A stretch of DNA of 64,000 bases from Rikenellaceae bacterium (GCA_009783565.1 WRDF01000006.1:62001-126000); one strand, 5' to 3'; positions 9,311 through 19,700 are shown, counted from the first letter of the stretch. Program-made: numbers and translations. The notes: a model not told the origin generated them from the letters alone.

Positions 9311-10186
9311 ATGTCATATAATCTGTTAAAAGGAAAGCGAGGCCTCATCTTCGGAGCGCTCAACGAACAGTCGATAGCGTGGAAAGTGGCTGAACGCGCC
9401 GTCGAAGAGGGCGCAGAGATCGTGCTTACGAACACGGCGGTCTCGATCCGAATGGGAACGATAGACCGACTTGCGCAAAAGTGTAATGCCCCCGTCGTGG
9501 CAGCGGATGCGACGAGCATCGCCGATCTCGAGAATCTCATCGACCGCGCGATGGAGCATTTCGGAGGCAAGTTCGACTTCATACTGCACTCCATAGGCAT
9601 GTCGCTCAACGTGCGCAAAGGGCGCACTTACGACGACCTCGATTATGATTATCTTGCCAAGACGCTCGATATTTCGGCTATCTCGTTCCATAAGGTGATG
9701 CAGGTGGCGCGACGAAAAGATGCCCTGAACGACTGGGGGTCGATCGTAGCGCTGTCGTATATCGCCGCCCAGCGCACGCTCTACGGCTACAACGACATGG
9801 CCGATGCGAAGGCGCTGCTGGAATCCATAGCGCGCAGTTTCGGATACATCTACGGTCGCGAGAAAAATATCCGCATCAACACCGTGTCGCAGTCGCCCAC
9901 GCCGACGACGGCCGGCAGCGGCGTGATGGGAATGCAGGACCTGATGGACTTCGCCGAGCGCATGTCGCCGCTCGGGAACGCCTCGGCAGAGGATTGCGCC
10001 AACTATGTCATTGCGCTTTTCTCCGACCTTACGCGCAAGGTGACAATGCAGAACCTCTACCATGACGGCGGGTTTTCGAGCATGGGCATGAGCCGTCGCG
10101 CAATGCGCACCTATGGAAAAGGTTTGTGCATGGAGTTCAAAGACGTGCGGGACAACCGCTTCCCGTTCGGACGGCCGGATGAATAA
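9311..10186 (+). CDS. fabI: Enoyl-[acyl-carrier-protein] reductase (NADH)
   Basis: Catalyses the last reduction of each fatty-acid elongation cycle. The 291-aa Rossmann-fold SDR shows GLIFGALNEQSIAW at the nucleotide site, ILHSIGMS, and the FabI-type catalytic Tyr-x6-Lys in YNDMADAK around residue 165. The C-terminal extension after residue 250 (FSSMGMSRRAMRTYG) is the form found in Bacteroidetes. It is monocistronic or leads into cvpA, which starts 37 bp downstream. Confidence 0.96.
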   Translation: MSYNLLKGKRGLIFGALNEQSIAWKVAERAVEEGAEIVLTNTAVSIRMGTIDRLAQKCNAPVVAADATSIADLENLIDRAMEHFGGKFDFILHSIGMSLNVRKGRTYDDLDYDYLAKTLDISAISFHKVMQVARRKDALNDWGSIVALSYIAAQRTLYGYNDMADAKALLESIARSFGYIYGREKNIRINTVSQSPTPTTAGSGVMGMQDLMDFAERMSPLGNASAEDCANYVIALFSDLTRKVTMQNLYHDGGFSSMGMSRRAMRTYGKGLCMEFKDVRDNRFPFGRPDE

Positions 10187-10222
10187 TCAATTAAAATGGT
10201 CAATTAAAAATTAAGAATTGAC

Positions 10223-10768
10223 GTGAACATTTTCCTCGACATAATCCTTGCCGTGCCACTCGTGTGGGCGGTGTGGGCAGGGTTTCGTAACGGGATCGTC
10301 GTGCAGCTCGGCGGCATTGCGGGGCTGTTTGCGGGCGTATGGCTGGCGGTGAGGTACGGAAGCGCAGTCGGGGCGTGGTTCGGCATCGATCCTGCGGCAG
10401 ACCCGATCATAGGGTTCATCGTGATCCTTGTGGTTGTCGTGCTGTTCATAGGTGTCATGGGGCGGTTGCTGAAAGGCGTGTTCCGTTTTGCGGGTTTGGC
10501 GGCGCTCGACCGCTTCGGCGGTGCGGCGTTGTCGCTGGTTAAGGCGGCACTCATTCTCGGATTGCTGCTTTATGCGTTCGGGCAACTCAACCGCACACAG
10601 CATTGGGTGGAGCAGGAGCGACTCGAAGATTCGCGGCTCTACATTCCGCTCGTGGCTGTCGCCAAATTCACGTTTCCCTACGTGGCTATGCTGAAAAATA
10701 CACTCGTGTGTTTTCCACACCCGCCGGATGACTGTCATTCCGAACGCGCCATAAGCTCGGAGCAATGA
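10223..10768 (+). CDS. CvpA-family membrane protein with repeat-encoded tail
   Basis: 181 aa, start GTG at 10223. There are four hydrophobic helices (FLDIILAVPLVWAVWAGF, GGIAGLFAGVWLAV, PIIGFIVILVVVVLFIGVMG, SLVKAALILGLLLYAFG) as in CvpA/colicin V production proteins, inner-membrane proteins tied to envelope homeostasis. Residues from about 159 (NTLVCFPHPPDDCHSE) are translated from a dispersed repeat at 10703-10768, so the natural C-terminus was probably replaced. rsgA follows 23 bp downstream. Confidence 0.85.
   Translation: MNIFLDIILAVPLVWAVWAGFRNGIVVQLGGIAGLFAGVWLAVRYGSAVGAWFGIDPAADPIIGFIVILVVVVLFIGVMGRLLKGVFRFAGLAALDRFGGAALSLVKAALILGLLLYAFGQLNRTQHWVEQERLEDSRLYIPLVAVAKFTFPYVAMLKNTLVCFPHPPDDCHSERAISSEQ
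10703..10768 (-). repeat. Repeat A copy inside the 3' end of the cvpA-like gene
   Basis: Contains ACACTCGTGTGTTTTCCA, the GCCGGATGAC module and a GTCATTCCGAACGC module, in the orientation opposite to the 16628 copy. It encodes the last 20 or so codons of the upstream gene. Confidence 0.7.
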
Positions 10769-10791
10769 CAGTTTATTAATTCCTAAATCGA

Positions 10792-11718
10792 ATGAAACGC
10801 GGTGAGGCCATAGTGATGCGCTCGACGGGGAGCGTCTATACGTTGCGCGATGCGGCGAGCGGCGAGATTTTCGACGCGCGCATTCGCGGACGACTGCGCC
10901 TTGCAGGATCGCGTGCGACCAACCCTGTGGCTGTGGGCGATACGGTTGATTATGAGGCCGACGGCACGACGACCGTCATTACGGCTATACACCCGCGCCG
11001 CAACTATATTATCCGCCGTGCGTCGAACCTCTCGAAGGAGTCGCAGGTCATTGCCGCTAATATCGACCGCGCTGTGCTGGTGGCCACGCTTTTCAACCCG
11101 ACGGTGCGCCCGGAGTTTATCGACCGTTTTCTGGTGACGTGCGAGGCGTATGGCATACCGGCAACTATCGTACTGAACAAAAGCGACCTGCTGGGCGAAT
11201 TTACCGACGCGGTCGCGCAGTTCAAGCATGTTTACGCGCTTGCCGGATACGATGTCCTGGAAGTTTCGGCGCTTACGGGTGCGGGAATCGACCGGCTCAG
11301 GGAGTTGTTGCATGGACGTACGACGCTGCTTGCGGGCAACTCCGGTGTAGGCAAGTCGATGTTGATATGCGCACTCGATCCTGCGGCGGATGCTCGTGTG
11401 GCCCGGATTTCCGACGCTCATCTGAAAGGCCGTCACACCACCACCTTCGCGCGGATGTACGCCCTGCCCGGTGGCGGCGATATAATCGATACGCCGGGCG
11501 TGAAGGGGTTCGGACTTATCGATATCGACCCGGCCGAACTTTGCCGCTTTTTCCCGGAGATGATGCGACATGCGCCGCAGTGTCAATATTATAACTGCAC
11601 GCATACGCACGAGCCCGAGTGTGCCGTTCGCAGTGCCGTCGCCGGTGGCGGCATCGCCGAGAGCCGTTACGTCAGTTATTTGAAGACGCTGGAAGAAGAC
11701 GAAAAGTATCGGAAGTAA
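10792..11718 (+). CDS. rsgA: Ribosome small subunit-dependent GTPase RsgA
   Basis: 308-aa circularly permuted GTPase that helps the late maturation of the 30S subunit. An N-terminal OB-fold is followed by the G motifs in permuted order: G4 (VLNKSDLL, about residue 128), G1 (GNSGVGKS, about residue 182) and G3 (DTPGV, about residue 235). The C-terminal zinc site is C-x4-NC-x-H-x5-C (CQYYNCTHTHEPEC). The TAA stop is followed at once by CACGCGCG, a variant of the stop-adjacent palindrome. Confidence 0.96.
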   Translation: MKRGEAIVMRSTGSVYTLRDAASGEIFDARIRGRLRLAGSRATNPVAVGDTVDYEADGTTTVITAIHPRRNYIIRRASNLSKESQVIAANIDRAVLVATLFNPTVRPEFIDRFLVTCEAYGIPATIVLNKSDLLGEFTDAVAQFKHVYALAGYDVLEVSALTGAGIDRLRELLHGRTTLLAGNSGVGKSMLICALDPAADARVARISDAHLKGRHTTTFARMYALPGGGDIIDTPGVKGFGLIDIDPAELCRFFPEMMRHAPQCQYYNCTHTHEPECAVRSAVAGGGIAESRYVSYLKTLEEDEKYRK

Positions 11719-11730
11719 CACGCGCGTTTT

Positions 11731-11799
11731 TTTAGTTCTTTTGCCTTGAAACAAAAGAGCTAAAAGTTCAAGCCTCCATAGAGTGCCGAATCCTGCCGG
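11731..11799 (+). repeat. Fold-back element D, short form
   Basis: Carries the conserved left end (TTCTTTTGCCTTGAAACAAA) joined directly to the conserved right end (CTCCATAGAGTGCCGA...CTGCCGG). The 140-210 bp core present in the copies at 38991 and 42214 is missing. It lies between rsgA and the hydrogenase promoter. Confidence 0.75.
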
Positions 11800-11851
11800 A
11801 ATTACAGAATTAGCATGAATAAACTCTATTGTTATAAAATTCACACGAGTG

Positions 11852-11883
11852 TTTGGAAAGTCGGGAAAGAAGTGTTAAATTTG
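11852..11883 (+). promoter_or_regulatory. Promoter of the hydrogenase operon
   Basis: TTTG at 11852-11855, a 20-bp spacer and TAAATTTG at 11876-11883, an excellent match to the Bacteroides -33/-7 consensus. The leader is about 75 nt to hndB. Confidence 0.75.
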
Positions 11884-11964
11884 TGCCACATTTGACGACA
11901 GGGCGATAATTCGTAATCGAAAGCAGGTGATTTTTCAAAAACTCAAATAACAAACAACCATATT

Positions 11965-12363
11965 ATGAACAAAATCAAATCTCTCGACGATCTGCGACGC
12001 ATGAAGCAGGCGGTCGAATCCGGAATCGATATTCGTGAAAAGGGCGATGTGCCTGAGGAAAAGATCGTTCAGATCCGCGTAGCGATGGCCACGTGCGGCA
12101 TCGCTGCCGGTGCGCGCGACACCATGAACGCGCTGATCGAGAAGGTGAACAAGGACAACATTCACGCCGTGATCACTCAGGGCGGTTGCATGGGCTATTG
12201 CTATGCCGAGCCGACAGTCGAGGTGCGCGTGCCGGGCAAAGAGCCGGTGGTGTTCGGCGACGTCGATACGAAGAAGGCGGCCGAGATAATCGATAAATAC
12301 GTCAAGGACGGCGAACTTGTCGAGGGCATCATTCCGATGAACTTTCAGTCTATCAATCAGTAA
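11965..12363 (+). CDS. hndB: Hydrogenase-associated [2Fe-2S] thioredoxin-like ferredoxin (HndB-like)
   Basis: 132-aa soluble subunit resembling HndB of NADP/NAD-reducing [FeFe]-hydrogenases. After a helical N-terminus it has a thioredoxin-like ferredoxin fold with the cysteines of MATCGIAAGA (about residue 38) and GGCMGYCYAEP (about residues 74-78), which would hold a [2Fe-2S] cluster passing electrons between the NuoF-like and hydrogenase subunits. It is the first gene of hndBCDA and starts 20 bp before hndC. Confidence 0.85.
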   Translation: MNKIKSLDDLRRMKQAVESGIDIREKGDVPEEKIVQIRVAMATCGIAAGARDTMNALIEKVNKDNIHAVITQGGCMGYCYAEPTVEVRVPGKEPVVFGDVDTKKAAEIIDKYVKDGELVEGIIPMNFQSINQ

Positions 12364-12383
12364 ACACAGGATAACCTACGATT

Positions 12384-14177
12384 ATGGGGCAATATAAAAT
12401 GCACTTGTTAGTGTGCGGAGGTACGGGATGCCGTGCTTCGGAGAGTGCGCGGCTTGTCGATGTGCTCGGCGAGGAGCTGGTGAAACAGGGCCTGGAAAAG
12501 GATGCGCAGGTCGTGACTACGGGGTGTTTCGGTTTCTGTGAAAAAGGGCCGATCGTGAAGATAATACCCGACAATACGTTCTATGTTCATGTGATGCCGG
12601 AGGATGCGGCTGAGATAGTCGCCGAGCATGTGCTGAAAGGCCGCCGTGTGGCTCGGTTGCTGTATCAGGACCCGAACAGCGGCGAGACCATCGAGGATTC
12701 GAAACACATGGGTTTTTACCAGAAGCAGCTTCGTATAGCGCTGCGCAACTGTGGTTTTATCGACCCTGAGTGCATCGACGAATATATTGCGCGCGACGGT
12801 TATGCGGCGCTGGGCAAGGTATTGACGGAGTATACGCCGGAACAGGCCATCGACATTTTGAAAAAGTCGGGCCTTCGCGGGCGCGGCGGCGCAGGTTTCC
12901 CGACGGGCATCAAATGGGAAATTGCGGCTAAGAACGCTGCCGACCAGAAGTATGTGATCTGTAATGCCGACGAGGGCGACCCGGGGGCGTTTATGGACCG
13001 TTCGATTTCGGAGGGCGACCCGCACTCGGTGCTCGAAGCGATGGCGATAAACGGCTATTGCATCGGTGCGAACAAAGGGTTTATCTATATCCGTGCGGAG
13101 TATCCGCTGGCGATACAGAGGCTCGAAATCGCTATTCGGCAGGCGCGCGAGTACGGACTGTTGGGCACGGGCATTCTGGGGTCGGATTTCGACTTCGATG
13201 TGGAGCTGCGCTATGGTGCGGGTGCATTTGTCTGTGGCGAGGAAACGGCGCTTATCCACTCGATGGAAGGCGAGCGGGGCGAACCTACGGTGAAACCTCC
13301 GTTCCCGGCCGAGAGCGGTTATTTGGGCAAACCGTCGAACGTGAACAATGTGGAGACGTTCGCAAATGTTCCGGTGATATATCTTAAAGGGCCGGAGTGG
13401 TTCGCAAGCATCGGCAACGAGCGGTCGAAGGGCACGAAAGTGTTTGCGCTCGCGGGCAAAATAAACAACGTGGGCCTTATCGAAGTTCCGATGGGAATTA
13501 CACTGCGCGAGGTTATCTACGAAATCGGCGGCGGCATCAAAGACGGCAAGAAGTTCAAGGCCGTGCAGACGGGCGGCCCGTCGGGCGGCTGCCTCACCGA
13601 GAAACACCTGGATACGCCCATAGATTTCGACAACCTGCTGGCGTCGGGTTCGATGATGGGGTCGGGCGGTATGATCGTGATGGACGAGGATGACTGTATG
13701 CCGGCCGTTGCGAAATATTATCTCGAATTCACTGTCGAGGAATCGTGCGGCAAGTGCGCTCCGTGCCGCGTGGGCAACAAGAGGCTGCACGAGACGCTGG
13801 AAAAAATCTGTGAAGGCAAGGGTACGGAAGCCGATCTGGACTATCTGCGCAACCTGAGCAGCGTGATCAAGGATACGTCGCTGTGTGGACTGGGGCAAAC
13901 GTCGCCTAACCCCGTTCTCTCGACCCTGGACAACTTCTGGGACGAATATGTGGCGCACGTAACGACGCGCACCTGCCCGTCGGGTAGATGCAAGGCGTTG
14001 TTGCACTACTCGATAGATACGGAGAAATGTACGGGCTGTACGGCATGTGTAAGGGTCTGCTCCACGGCAGCCATTACGGGCGAGAAACGCCAGCCGCACG
14101 TCATCCATCAGGACAAGTGTATCCATTGCGGCGCGTGCTTCGACAAGTGTAAATTCGCTGCAATTAACGTTCAATAA
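12384..14177 (+). CDS. hndC: NuoF-like flavoprotein subunit of [FeFe]-hydrogenase (HndC/HydB)
   Basis: 597-aa subunit that binds FMN and NAD(H) and is the proposed bifurcation centre. Domain order: thioredoxin-like [2Fe-2S] domain (LLVCGGTGC and TTGCFGFC, residues 8-55), NuoF core with the FMN/NADH loop GRGGAGFPTG (about residue 168) and NADEGDPGA, the [4Fe-4S] motif SCGKCAPCRVG (about residue 455), and a C-terminal pair of ferredoxin clusters CTGCTACVRVC and CIHCGACFDKC. This matches the HydB/HndC architecture, not respiratory NuoF, which lacks both end domains. A 592-aa minus-strand frame covering it is a GC-driven shadow. Confidence 0.95.
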   Translation: MGQYKMHLLVCGGTGCRASESARLVDVLGEELVKQGLEKDAQVVTTGCFGFCEKGPIVKIIPDNTFYVHVMPEDAAEIVAEHVLKGRRVARLLYQDPNSGETIEDSKHMGFYQKQLRIALRNCGFIDPECIDEYIARDGYAALGKVLTEYTPEQAIDILKKSGLRGRGGAGFPTGIKWEIAAKNAADQKYVICNADEGDPGAFMDRSISEGDPHSVLEAMAINGYCIGANKGFIYIRAEYPLAIQRLEIAIRQAREYGLLGTGILGSDFDFDVELRYGAGAFVCGEETALIHSMEGERGEPTVKPPFPAESGYLGKPSNVNNVETFANVPVIYLKGPEWFASIGNERSKGTKVFALAGKINNVGLIEVPMGITLREVIYEIGGGIKDGKKFKAVQTGGPSGGCLTEKHLDTPIDFDNLLASGSMMGSGGMIVMDEDDCMPAVAKYYLEFTVEESCGKCAPCRVGNKRLHETLEKICEGKGTEADLDYLRNLSSVIKDTSLCGLGQTSPNPVLSTLDNFWDEYVAHVTTRTCPSGRCKALLHYSIDTEKCTGCTACVRVCSTAAITGEKRQPHVIHQDKCIHCGACFDKCKFAAINVQ

Positions 14178-14203
14178 CCAGGCCACACGGAAGAAACAGA
14201 ATC

Positions 14204-15967
14204 ATGGAAAAGATCAAATTAACGATAGATAACACGGTCGTCGAGGTCGATAAAGGGACTACGGTCTATGCGGCGGCCAAACAGATCGGAATCAACATTC
14301 CGGTGCTGTGCTACATGCGCTTGGAGCACATGGGCATAGAGAACAAACCGGCGGGTTGCCGCGTGTGCGTGGTGGAGATCGAGGGGCGTAAAAACCTCGC
14401 GCCCTCGTGCTCGACGGAGTGTATGGAGGGTATGGTAGTGAAAACGCACACGGTACGCGTGATCAACGCACGCAAGACGGTGCTCGAACTCATACTTTCC
14501 GACCACCCGAAGGATTGCCTCATCTGCTCGAAGAACGGGCAGTGTGACTTGCAAACGCTGGCACAGACGTTGGGTATCCGCGAGGTGCATTCGGTAGAAA
14601 ATGCGGAGGTTTCGACATACCGCAAGGATTATTCGCCGGCGCTGAACCGTGATATGGACAAGTGCGTGATGTGCCGCCGCTGCGAGATGATCTGCAACAA
14701 GGTGCAGACGGTGGGTGCGCTGAACGCCATCAACCGCGGATTTACGGCGGTGGTAGCTCCGGCTTTCGAGCAGGACCTCGTGGACTCGCCGTGTACGTTC
14801 TGCGGACAGTGCGTCGCGGTGTGTCCGACGGCTGCGCTAACGGAGTTCGACGACACGAAGAACGTGATGCAGGCGCTGGCCGACCCGACGAAGACCGTGA
14901 TAGTGCAGACCGCTCCGGCCGTGCGCGTTGCGCTGGGCGAGGAGTTCGGCATGACGCCGGGTACGATCGTTACGGGCAAATTGGTGACGGCTCTGCGTCG
15001 TCTGGGCTTCGACAAGGTGTTCGATACCGACTTCGCCGCCGACCTCACCATTATGGAAGAAGGCACGGAACTGCTGGACCGTATTACCAGATTCATAGGC
15101 GGCGACAAGAGCGTCAAACTGCCGATTCTCACGTCGTGCTGCCCGGCATGGGTGAACTTCTTCGAGGTTTACTATCCGACGATGCTCGACATTCCGTCGA
15201 CATGCCGTTCGCCGCAACAAATGTTCGGTGCGGTGGCCAAGACATACTACGCCGACAAGCTGGGTGTCAAGCGCGAAGATATGGTCGTGGTGTCGGTGAT
15301 GCCGTGTCTGGCGAAGAAGTACGAATGCGACAGGGATGAGTTCAAGGTGAACGGCAATCCCGACGTGGATTACTCGATCTCGACGCGCGAGTTGGCGAAT
15401 CTGATCCGGGCGTTCAATATTAATTTCGCATCGTTGCCGGATGAGGATTTCGACGCGCCGCTGGGCGAATCGACGGGTGCAGCGGTGATCTTCGGCACGA
15501 CGGGAGGCGTTATCGAAGCTGCGGTGCGCACGGCCTATGAAGTGTTCACGGGCAAGACGCTGGCGAAAGTGGACTTCACCGAGTTGCGCGGTCTCGAAGG
15601 AATCCGCCAGGCTACGATCGACTTCAACGGCACGCCTATTAATATAGGTATAGCTCACCAACTGGGTAACGCGCGCAAACTGTTAGACGGCATTCGCAAC
15701 GGGATGTACAATTTCCACGCCATCGAAATCATGGCATGTCCGGGCGGATGTATCGGCGGCGCGGGACAGCCTTTGCACCATGGTAATTCGGGCATCATCA
15801 AGGCGCGCCACGAGGCGATCTACCGCGAGGATGCGGGTAAGACGCTGCGCAAATCGCACGAGAATCCGTATATACAGAAGCTGTACAGCGAATTTCTCGG
15901 CAAACCGATGGGAGAAAATGCCCATCACCTATTGCACACTCACTATTTCGACAAACAAAAAATCTGA
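14204..15967 (+). CDS. hndD: [FeFe]-hydrogenase catalytic subunit (HndD/HydA)
   Basis: 587 aa, reversible H2 production. The N-terminal [2Fe-2S] ferredoxin domain has its Cys set at about residues 37-67, followed by the His-Cys cluster (HPKDCLICSKNGQC, about residue 103) and two [4Fe-4S] clusters (CVMCRRCEMIC, CTFCGQCVAVC). The H-cluster motifs are complete: TSCCPAW (L1, about residue 308), MPCLAKKYE (L2) and EIMACPGGCIGGAGQP (L3, about residue 508). Together with hndC and hndA it forms the trimeric/tetrameric electron-bifurcating group that couples NADH and reduced ferredoxin to H2. The maturases HydE, HydF and HydG are not in the window. Confidence 0.97.
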   Translation: MEKIKLTIDNTVVEVDKGTTVYAAAKQIGINIPVLCYMRLEHMGIENKPAGCRVCVVEIEGRKNLAPSCSTECMEGMVVKTHTVRVINARKTVLELILSDHPKDCLICSKNGQCDLQTLAQTLGIREVHSVENAEVSTYRKDYSPALNRDMDKCVMCRRCEMICNKVQTVGALNAINRGFTAVVAPAFEQDLVDSPCTFCGQCVAVCPTAALTEFDDTKNVMQALADPTKTVIVQTAPAVRVALGEEFGMTPGTIVTGKLVTALRRLGFDKVFDTDFAADLTIMEEGTELLDRITRFIGGDKSVKLPILTSCCPAWVNFFEVYYPTMLDIPSTCRSPQQMFGAVAKTYYADKLGVKREDMVVVSVMPCLAKKYECDRDEFKVNGNPDVDYSISTRELANLIRAFNINFASLPDEDFDAPLGESTGAAVIFGTTGGVIEAAVRTAYEVFTGKTLAKVDFTELRGLEGIRQATIDFNGTPINIGIAHQLGNARKLLDGIRNGMYNFHAIEIMACPGGCIGGAGQPLHHGNSGIIKARHEAIYREDAGKTLRKSHENPYIQKLYSEFLGKPMGENAHHLLHTHYFDKQKI

Positions 15968-15976
15968 TAACACGCC

Positions 15977-16456
15977 ATGAGTACATTGAAATTAACAGAT
16001 TGCCAGAAGGGTAAGATCAAGGAAATCTGCGTGTCGTTCCACAACGATCCGGGTGAACTTATCAATGTCCTGCACAAAACTCAGGGCGAGTTCGGATACC
16101 TGCCGGAAGAGGTGCAGCGCGAAATCGCCAAAAACCTCAACATCTCGGTCGCAAAGGTCTGTGGTGTAGTGACGTTCTACTCGTTCTTCACCATGACCCC
16201 TAAGGGCAAGCATCCGATCGCCGTTTGCACGGGGACGGCATGTTATGTGCGCGGTGCGGACAAAGTCGTAGACGAACTGAAAAAGCAACTGAACATTGAG
16301 GTAGGTGGCGTGACGCCGGATGGGGAGTTCTCGCTGGACTGCCTGCGTTGTGTGGGGGCATGCGGACTTGCGCCGGTGGTGCTGGTCGGCGAGAAGGTCT
16401 TTGGCCGTGTCGAGCCTAAGGATGTGAAGAAGATCCTCGACAGCTACAAGGAGTAG
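15977..16456 (+). CDS. hndA: NuoE-like [2Fe-2S] subunit of hydrogenase (HndA/HydC)
   Basis: 159 aa with an N-terminal helical bundle and a C-terminal thioredoxin-like ferredoxin domain. The four cluster cysteines are in VCTGTACYVRG (C at about residues 87 and 92) and CLRCVGACGLAP (about residues 123-131). It relays electrons to HndC. It starts 9 bp after hndD and is the last gene of the operon, followed by a perfect hairpin at 16478-16512. The gene order B-C-D-A differs from the classical A-B-C-D order. Confidence 0.94.
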   Translation: MSTLKLTDCQKGKIKEICVSFHNDPGELINVLHKTQGEFGYLPEEVQREIAKNLNISVAKVCGVVTFYSFFTMTPKGKHPIAVCTGTACYVRGADKVVDELKKQLNIEVGGVTPDGEFSLDCLRCVGACGLAPVVLVGEKVFGRVEPKDVKKILDSYKE

Positions 16457-16477
16457 CGCGTGGGTATCGATAATAGG

Positions 16478-16512
16478 GTGGGGGCGAAAATTTTCGCCCC
16501 CACTACTTTTTT
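16478..16512 (+). terminator. Intrinsic terminator of hndBCDA
   Basis: A 13-bp perfect inverted repeat (GTGGGGGCGAAAA and its complement) followed by TACTTTTTT. A second weaker fold-back of the GTCATTGCGGGC family lies just downstream, around 16524-16550. Confidence 0.9.
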
Positions 16513-16627
16513 GAGGAGAAGTGTCATTGCGGGCTTAGTCCGCAATGACACTTCTTGCAACTTTTGATACAAAAATATATCTTTGTAATTTCCATTATAT
16601 TTTACAATGACCTTGTGCCAATAGAGG

Positions 16628-16660
16628 TCATCCGGCAGGTGGAAAACACACGCGTGTGTC
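16628..16660 (+). repeat. Repeat A copy
   Basis: TCATCCGGCAGGTGGAAAA followed by ACACACGCGTGTGT. This is a full-length reference copy of the family, in the gap upstream of the protease gene. Confidence 0.8.
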
Positions 16661-16718
16661 TTTGTAACTTTACGTTATATTTTATGACGATTTCGAAAAA
16701 CTAACCTACTACACCGAT

Positions 16719-19700
16719 ATGAAATTCCTGAAAATTCTTGCAGTAAGTTTTATTTTTTCCGCGCAACTACTGAGCGCGGCCGATAGCCCGCTGTGGTTGC
16801 GCTATCCGGCGATCTCGCCCGATGCCGGGCATGTGGCGTTCGCCTATAAAGGCGATATTTATACGGTCGCGACGACAGGCGGCGCAGCGCGGCAAATCAC
16901 TACCCATGTGGCACACAGTTACATGCCCGTGTGGTCGCCAGACAGCCGCAGCATTGCGTTCGCAAGCAACAGGCACGGGAATTTCGATGTATATATAACG
17001 TCGGCTACCGGTGGCGCGCCGCGCCGGCTGACCACGTTTTCGGGAGGTGAGTCACCTTATGCGTTCACGCCCGACGGACGTTATGTAGTGTTCGGAGCGA
17101 ATATCCAAGCGCCGGCCGCGAGCGTGGCATTTCCGTCGGGGGTGATGTCGGAACTTTATAAAGTGTCGGTCGATGGCGGGCGCGTGGAGCAGATAATAGC
17201 AGCGCCGGCCGAAAACGTCAACTTCTTCAAAGACGGACGGCGGTTCGTTTATCACGATAAAAAAGGGCAGGAAAACCAATGGCGCAAGCACCACACGTCG
17301 TCCGTCACGCGCGATATATGGATGTACGATACGGCGAGCGGTGAGTTTACGCAGTTGGTGGCCGAAGCGTTCGAAAACCAGAATCCGGTGATCTCTCCCG
17401 ACGGCAAGACGGTATATTATCTCAGTGGACGTGCAGGAGCACTGAATGTTCATTCGTTTCCGCTGAGCGACCCGTCGCGCATTACGCAGGTCACGAATTT
17501 TGCAACCCATCCCGTGCGTTTTCTCTCGATCGCTGACGACGGCACACTCTGCTTCGGCTACGATGGCGAGATATATACGATGCGTCCGGGCGGAGAACCG
17601 CAAAAGCTGACGATAAGGATAACGGAAGACGGGCGTCGCAACAACATCGAAACAATCAGTAATCAAAGTGTTTCGGCGCGCGCCATATCGCAGGACGGCA
17701 AGCAGGTGGCATCGACGATGCGCGGCGACATTTTCGTCTCGTCGACCGAATACCGGTTCACGAGACCCGTGACGCATACGGCGACGCAGAATAGCTCGCC
17801 GTCGTTCTCGGCCGACGGGCGCACACTGGTCTACGCTTCGCAGAAATCCGGCACGTGGACGCTCTACACAGCGAGTATCGTGCGCCCCGAAGAGCAGTAT
17901 TTCTTCAATGCGACGCTGATTGACGACAAACCGCTGTTCCCGCCTTCGGCCGTCGAGCGCATGCACCCGCAATACTCGCCCGACGGCAAGGAGATAGCGT
18001 TCATCGAAGACCGCAACCGCCTGATGGTCTACAACATCGCGAGTGGTGCAGTGCGCCAGATTACCGACGGAACCGGGAATCCGAATTCGTCCGGTCACGT
18101 GGAATACGAATGGTCGCCCGACGGCAAGTGGTTCGCGCTTCTCTACACGCCCAACAAGCGCGATCCGTACAGCGATGTGGGGCTGGTGAGCGCGGCCGGC
18201 GGCGGCGAAGTGCACAATCTTACGGGCAGCGGCTACACGAGCGCAAACCCGCGCTGGGTACTGGGCGGCGATGCCATACTGTTCCGTTCGGAGCGCTACG
18301 GGATGCGTAGCCACGCATCGTGGGGTACGCTGACCGATGCGATGATCGTATTCCTCAATCAGGCGGCTTACGACAAATTCCGCCTGAGCGACGATGAATA
18401 TAAGCTGTTGAACGAAGGCAGCAGCGGGCGAAATAGCGGTAGGGAGCGTAACAGCAATGACAATAATATAGCGGTCGAACTGCGCGGCATCGAAGACCGC
18501 ATACTGCGCCTCACGCCGAATTCATCGGCGCTCGGCGATGCTCTGCTCTCGCCCGAAGGCGACCGTCTGTATTATATCGCCACGTTCGAAAAAGACCCCG
18601 ACCTGTGGTCTATTCACACGCGCACGCGTGAGACCAAACTGGAAGTGAAAAACGCGGGCAGCGGGTCGCTAACTCTCAGCCCCGACGGCAAGACGCTCTA
18701 TCTGATGGGGCGCAATCCACAGAAAATCACGCTTGCAGGCGGGCGCAAGGAGGCGATCAACGTCTCGGCACAGATGGAACTCGACCTTGCGGCCGAACGC
18801 GAATATATGTTCAACAACGTCTGGACGCAACAGGCTAAACGCTTCTATGTCACCGACATGCATGGTGTCGATTGGGATGCGATGTACGACGATTATAAAA
18901 AATTCCTGCCGCACATCGACAATAACCACGACTTCGCCGAGATGCTGAGCGAGATGCTGGGCGAACTGAACGTCTCGCATACAGGAGCGCGCTATACCCA
19001 CCGCGCCCAGAACTCCGACGCTACGGCATCTCTTGGGCTGCTCTTCTCGTGGACGCACCGCGGCGACGGACTGCTGGTGGACGAAGTGGTAGAAAAAGGG
19101 CCGTTCGACACTGCCGAAAGCCGCGCGGCAGCCGGTGTGATCGTCGAGGCGATAAATGGCGAAAAGATCCTTGTCGCGACCGACCATTTCGCGCTGCTCA
19201 ACAAGCAGGCAGGGCGAAATACGCTGGTATCGTTTTATAATCCCGCAACGCGTGAGCGGTGGGACGAGGTGGTGCGCCCTATCGCACATTCCGCACTGAA
19301 CGACCTGCTCTACCGCCGCTGGGTGCGCGCCCGTGAGGCCGATGTCGAGCATCTTTCCGGCGGACGGCTCGGATATGTTCATATTCAGGGAATGGCCGAT
19401 GCCAGTTTCCGCTCGATATATTCCGACATATTGGGGCGTTTTAACAACAAAGAGGCCATAGTGGTGGACATCCGCTTCAACGGTGGCGGACGAATGCACG
19501 AAGATCTGGAAATTCTGTTCAGCGGCGATAAATATTTCACTCAGGTGATCCGTGGCGTCGAGTCTTGCGACATGCCCAGCCGCCGTTGGAACAAACCTAC
19601 TATAATGCTCATGGGCGAGGCCAGCTACTCGAACGCACACGGCACGCCGTGGGTCTACCGCCACACAGATATCGGTAAGCTCGTCGGGATGCCCGTTCCG

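Noticed and set aside
12408..14186. 592-codon minus-strand open frame
   Set aside because: It lies fully antisense to hndC; its translation is rich in His/Arg with no recognisable domain, as expected from GC-rich shadow frames.
17052..18314. 420-codon minus-strand open frame
   Set aside because: Antisense of the tricorn-type protease propeller region; no domain signal.
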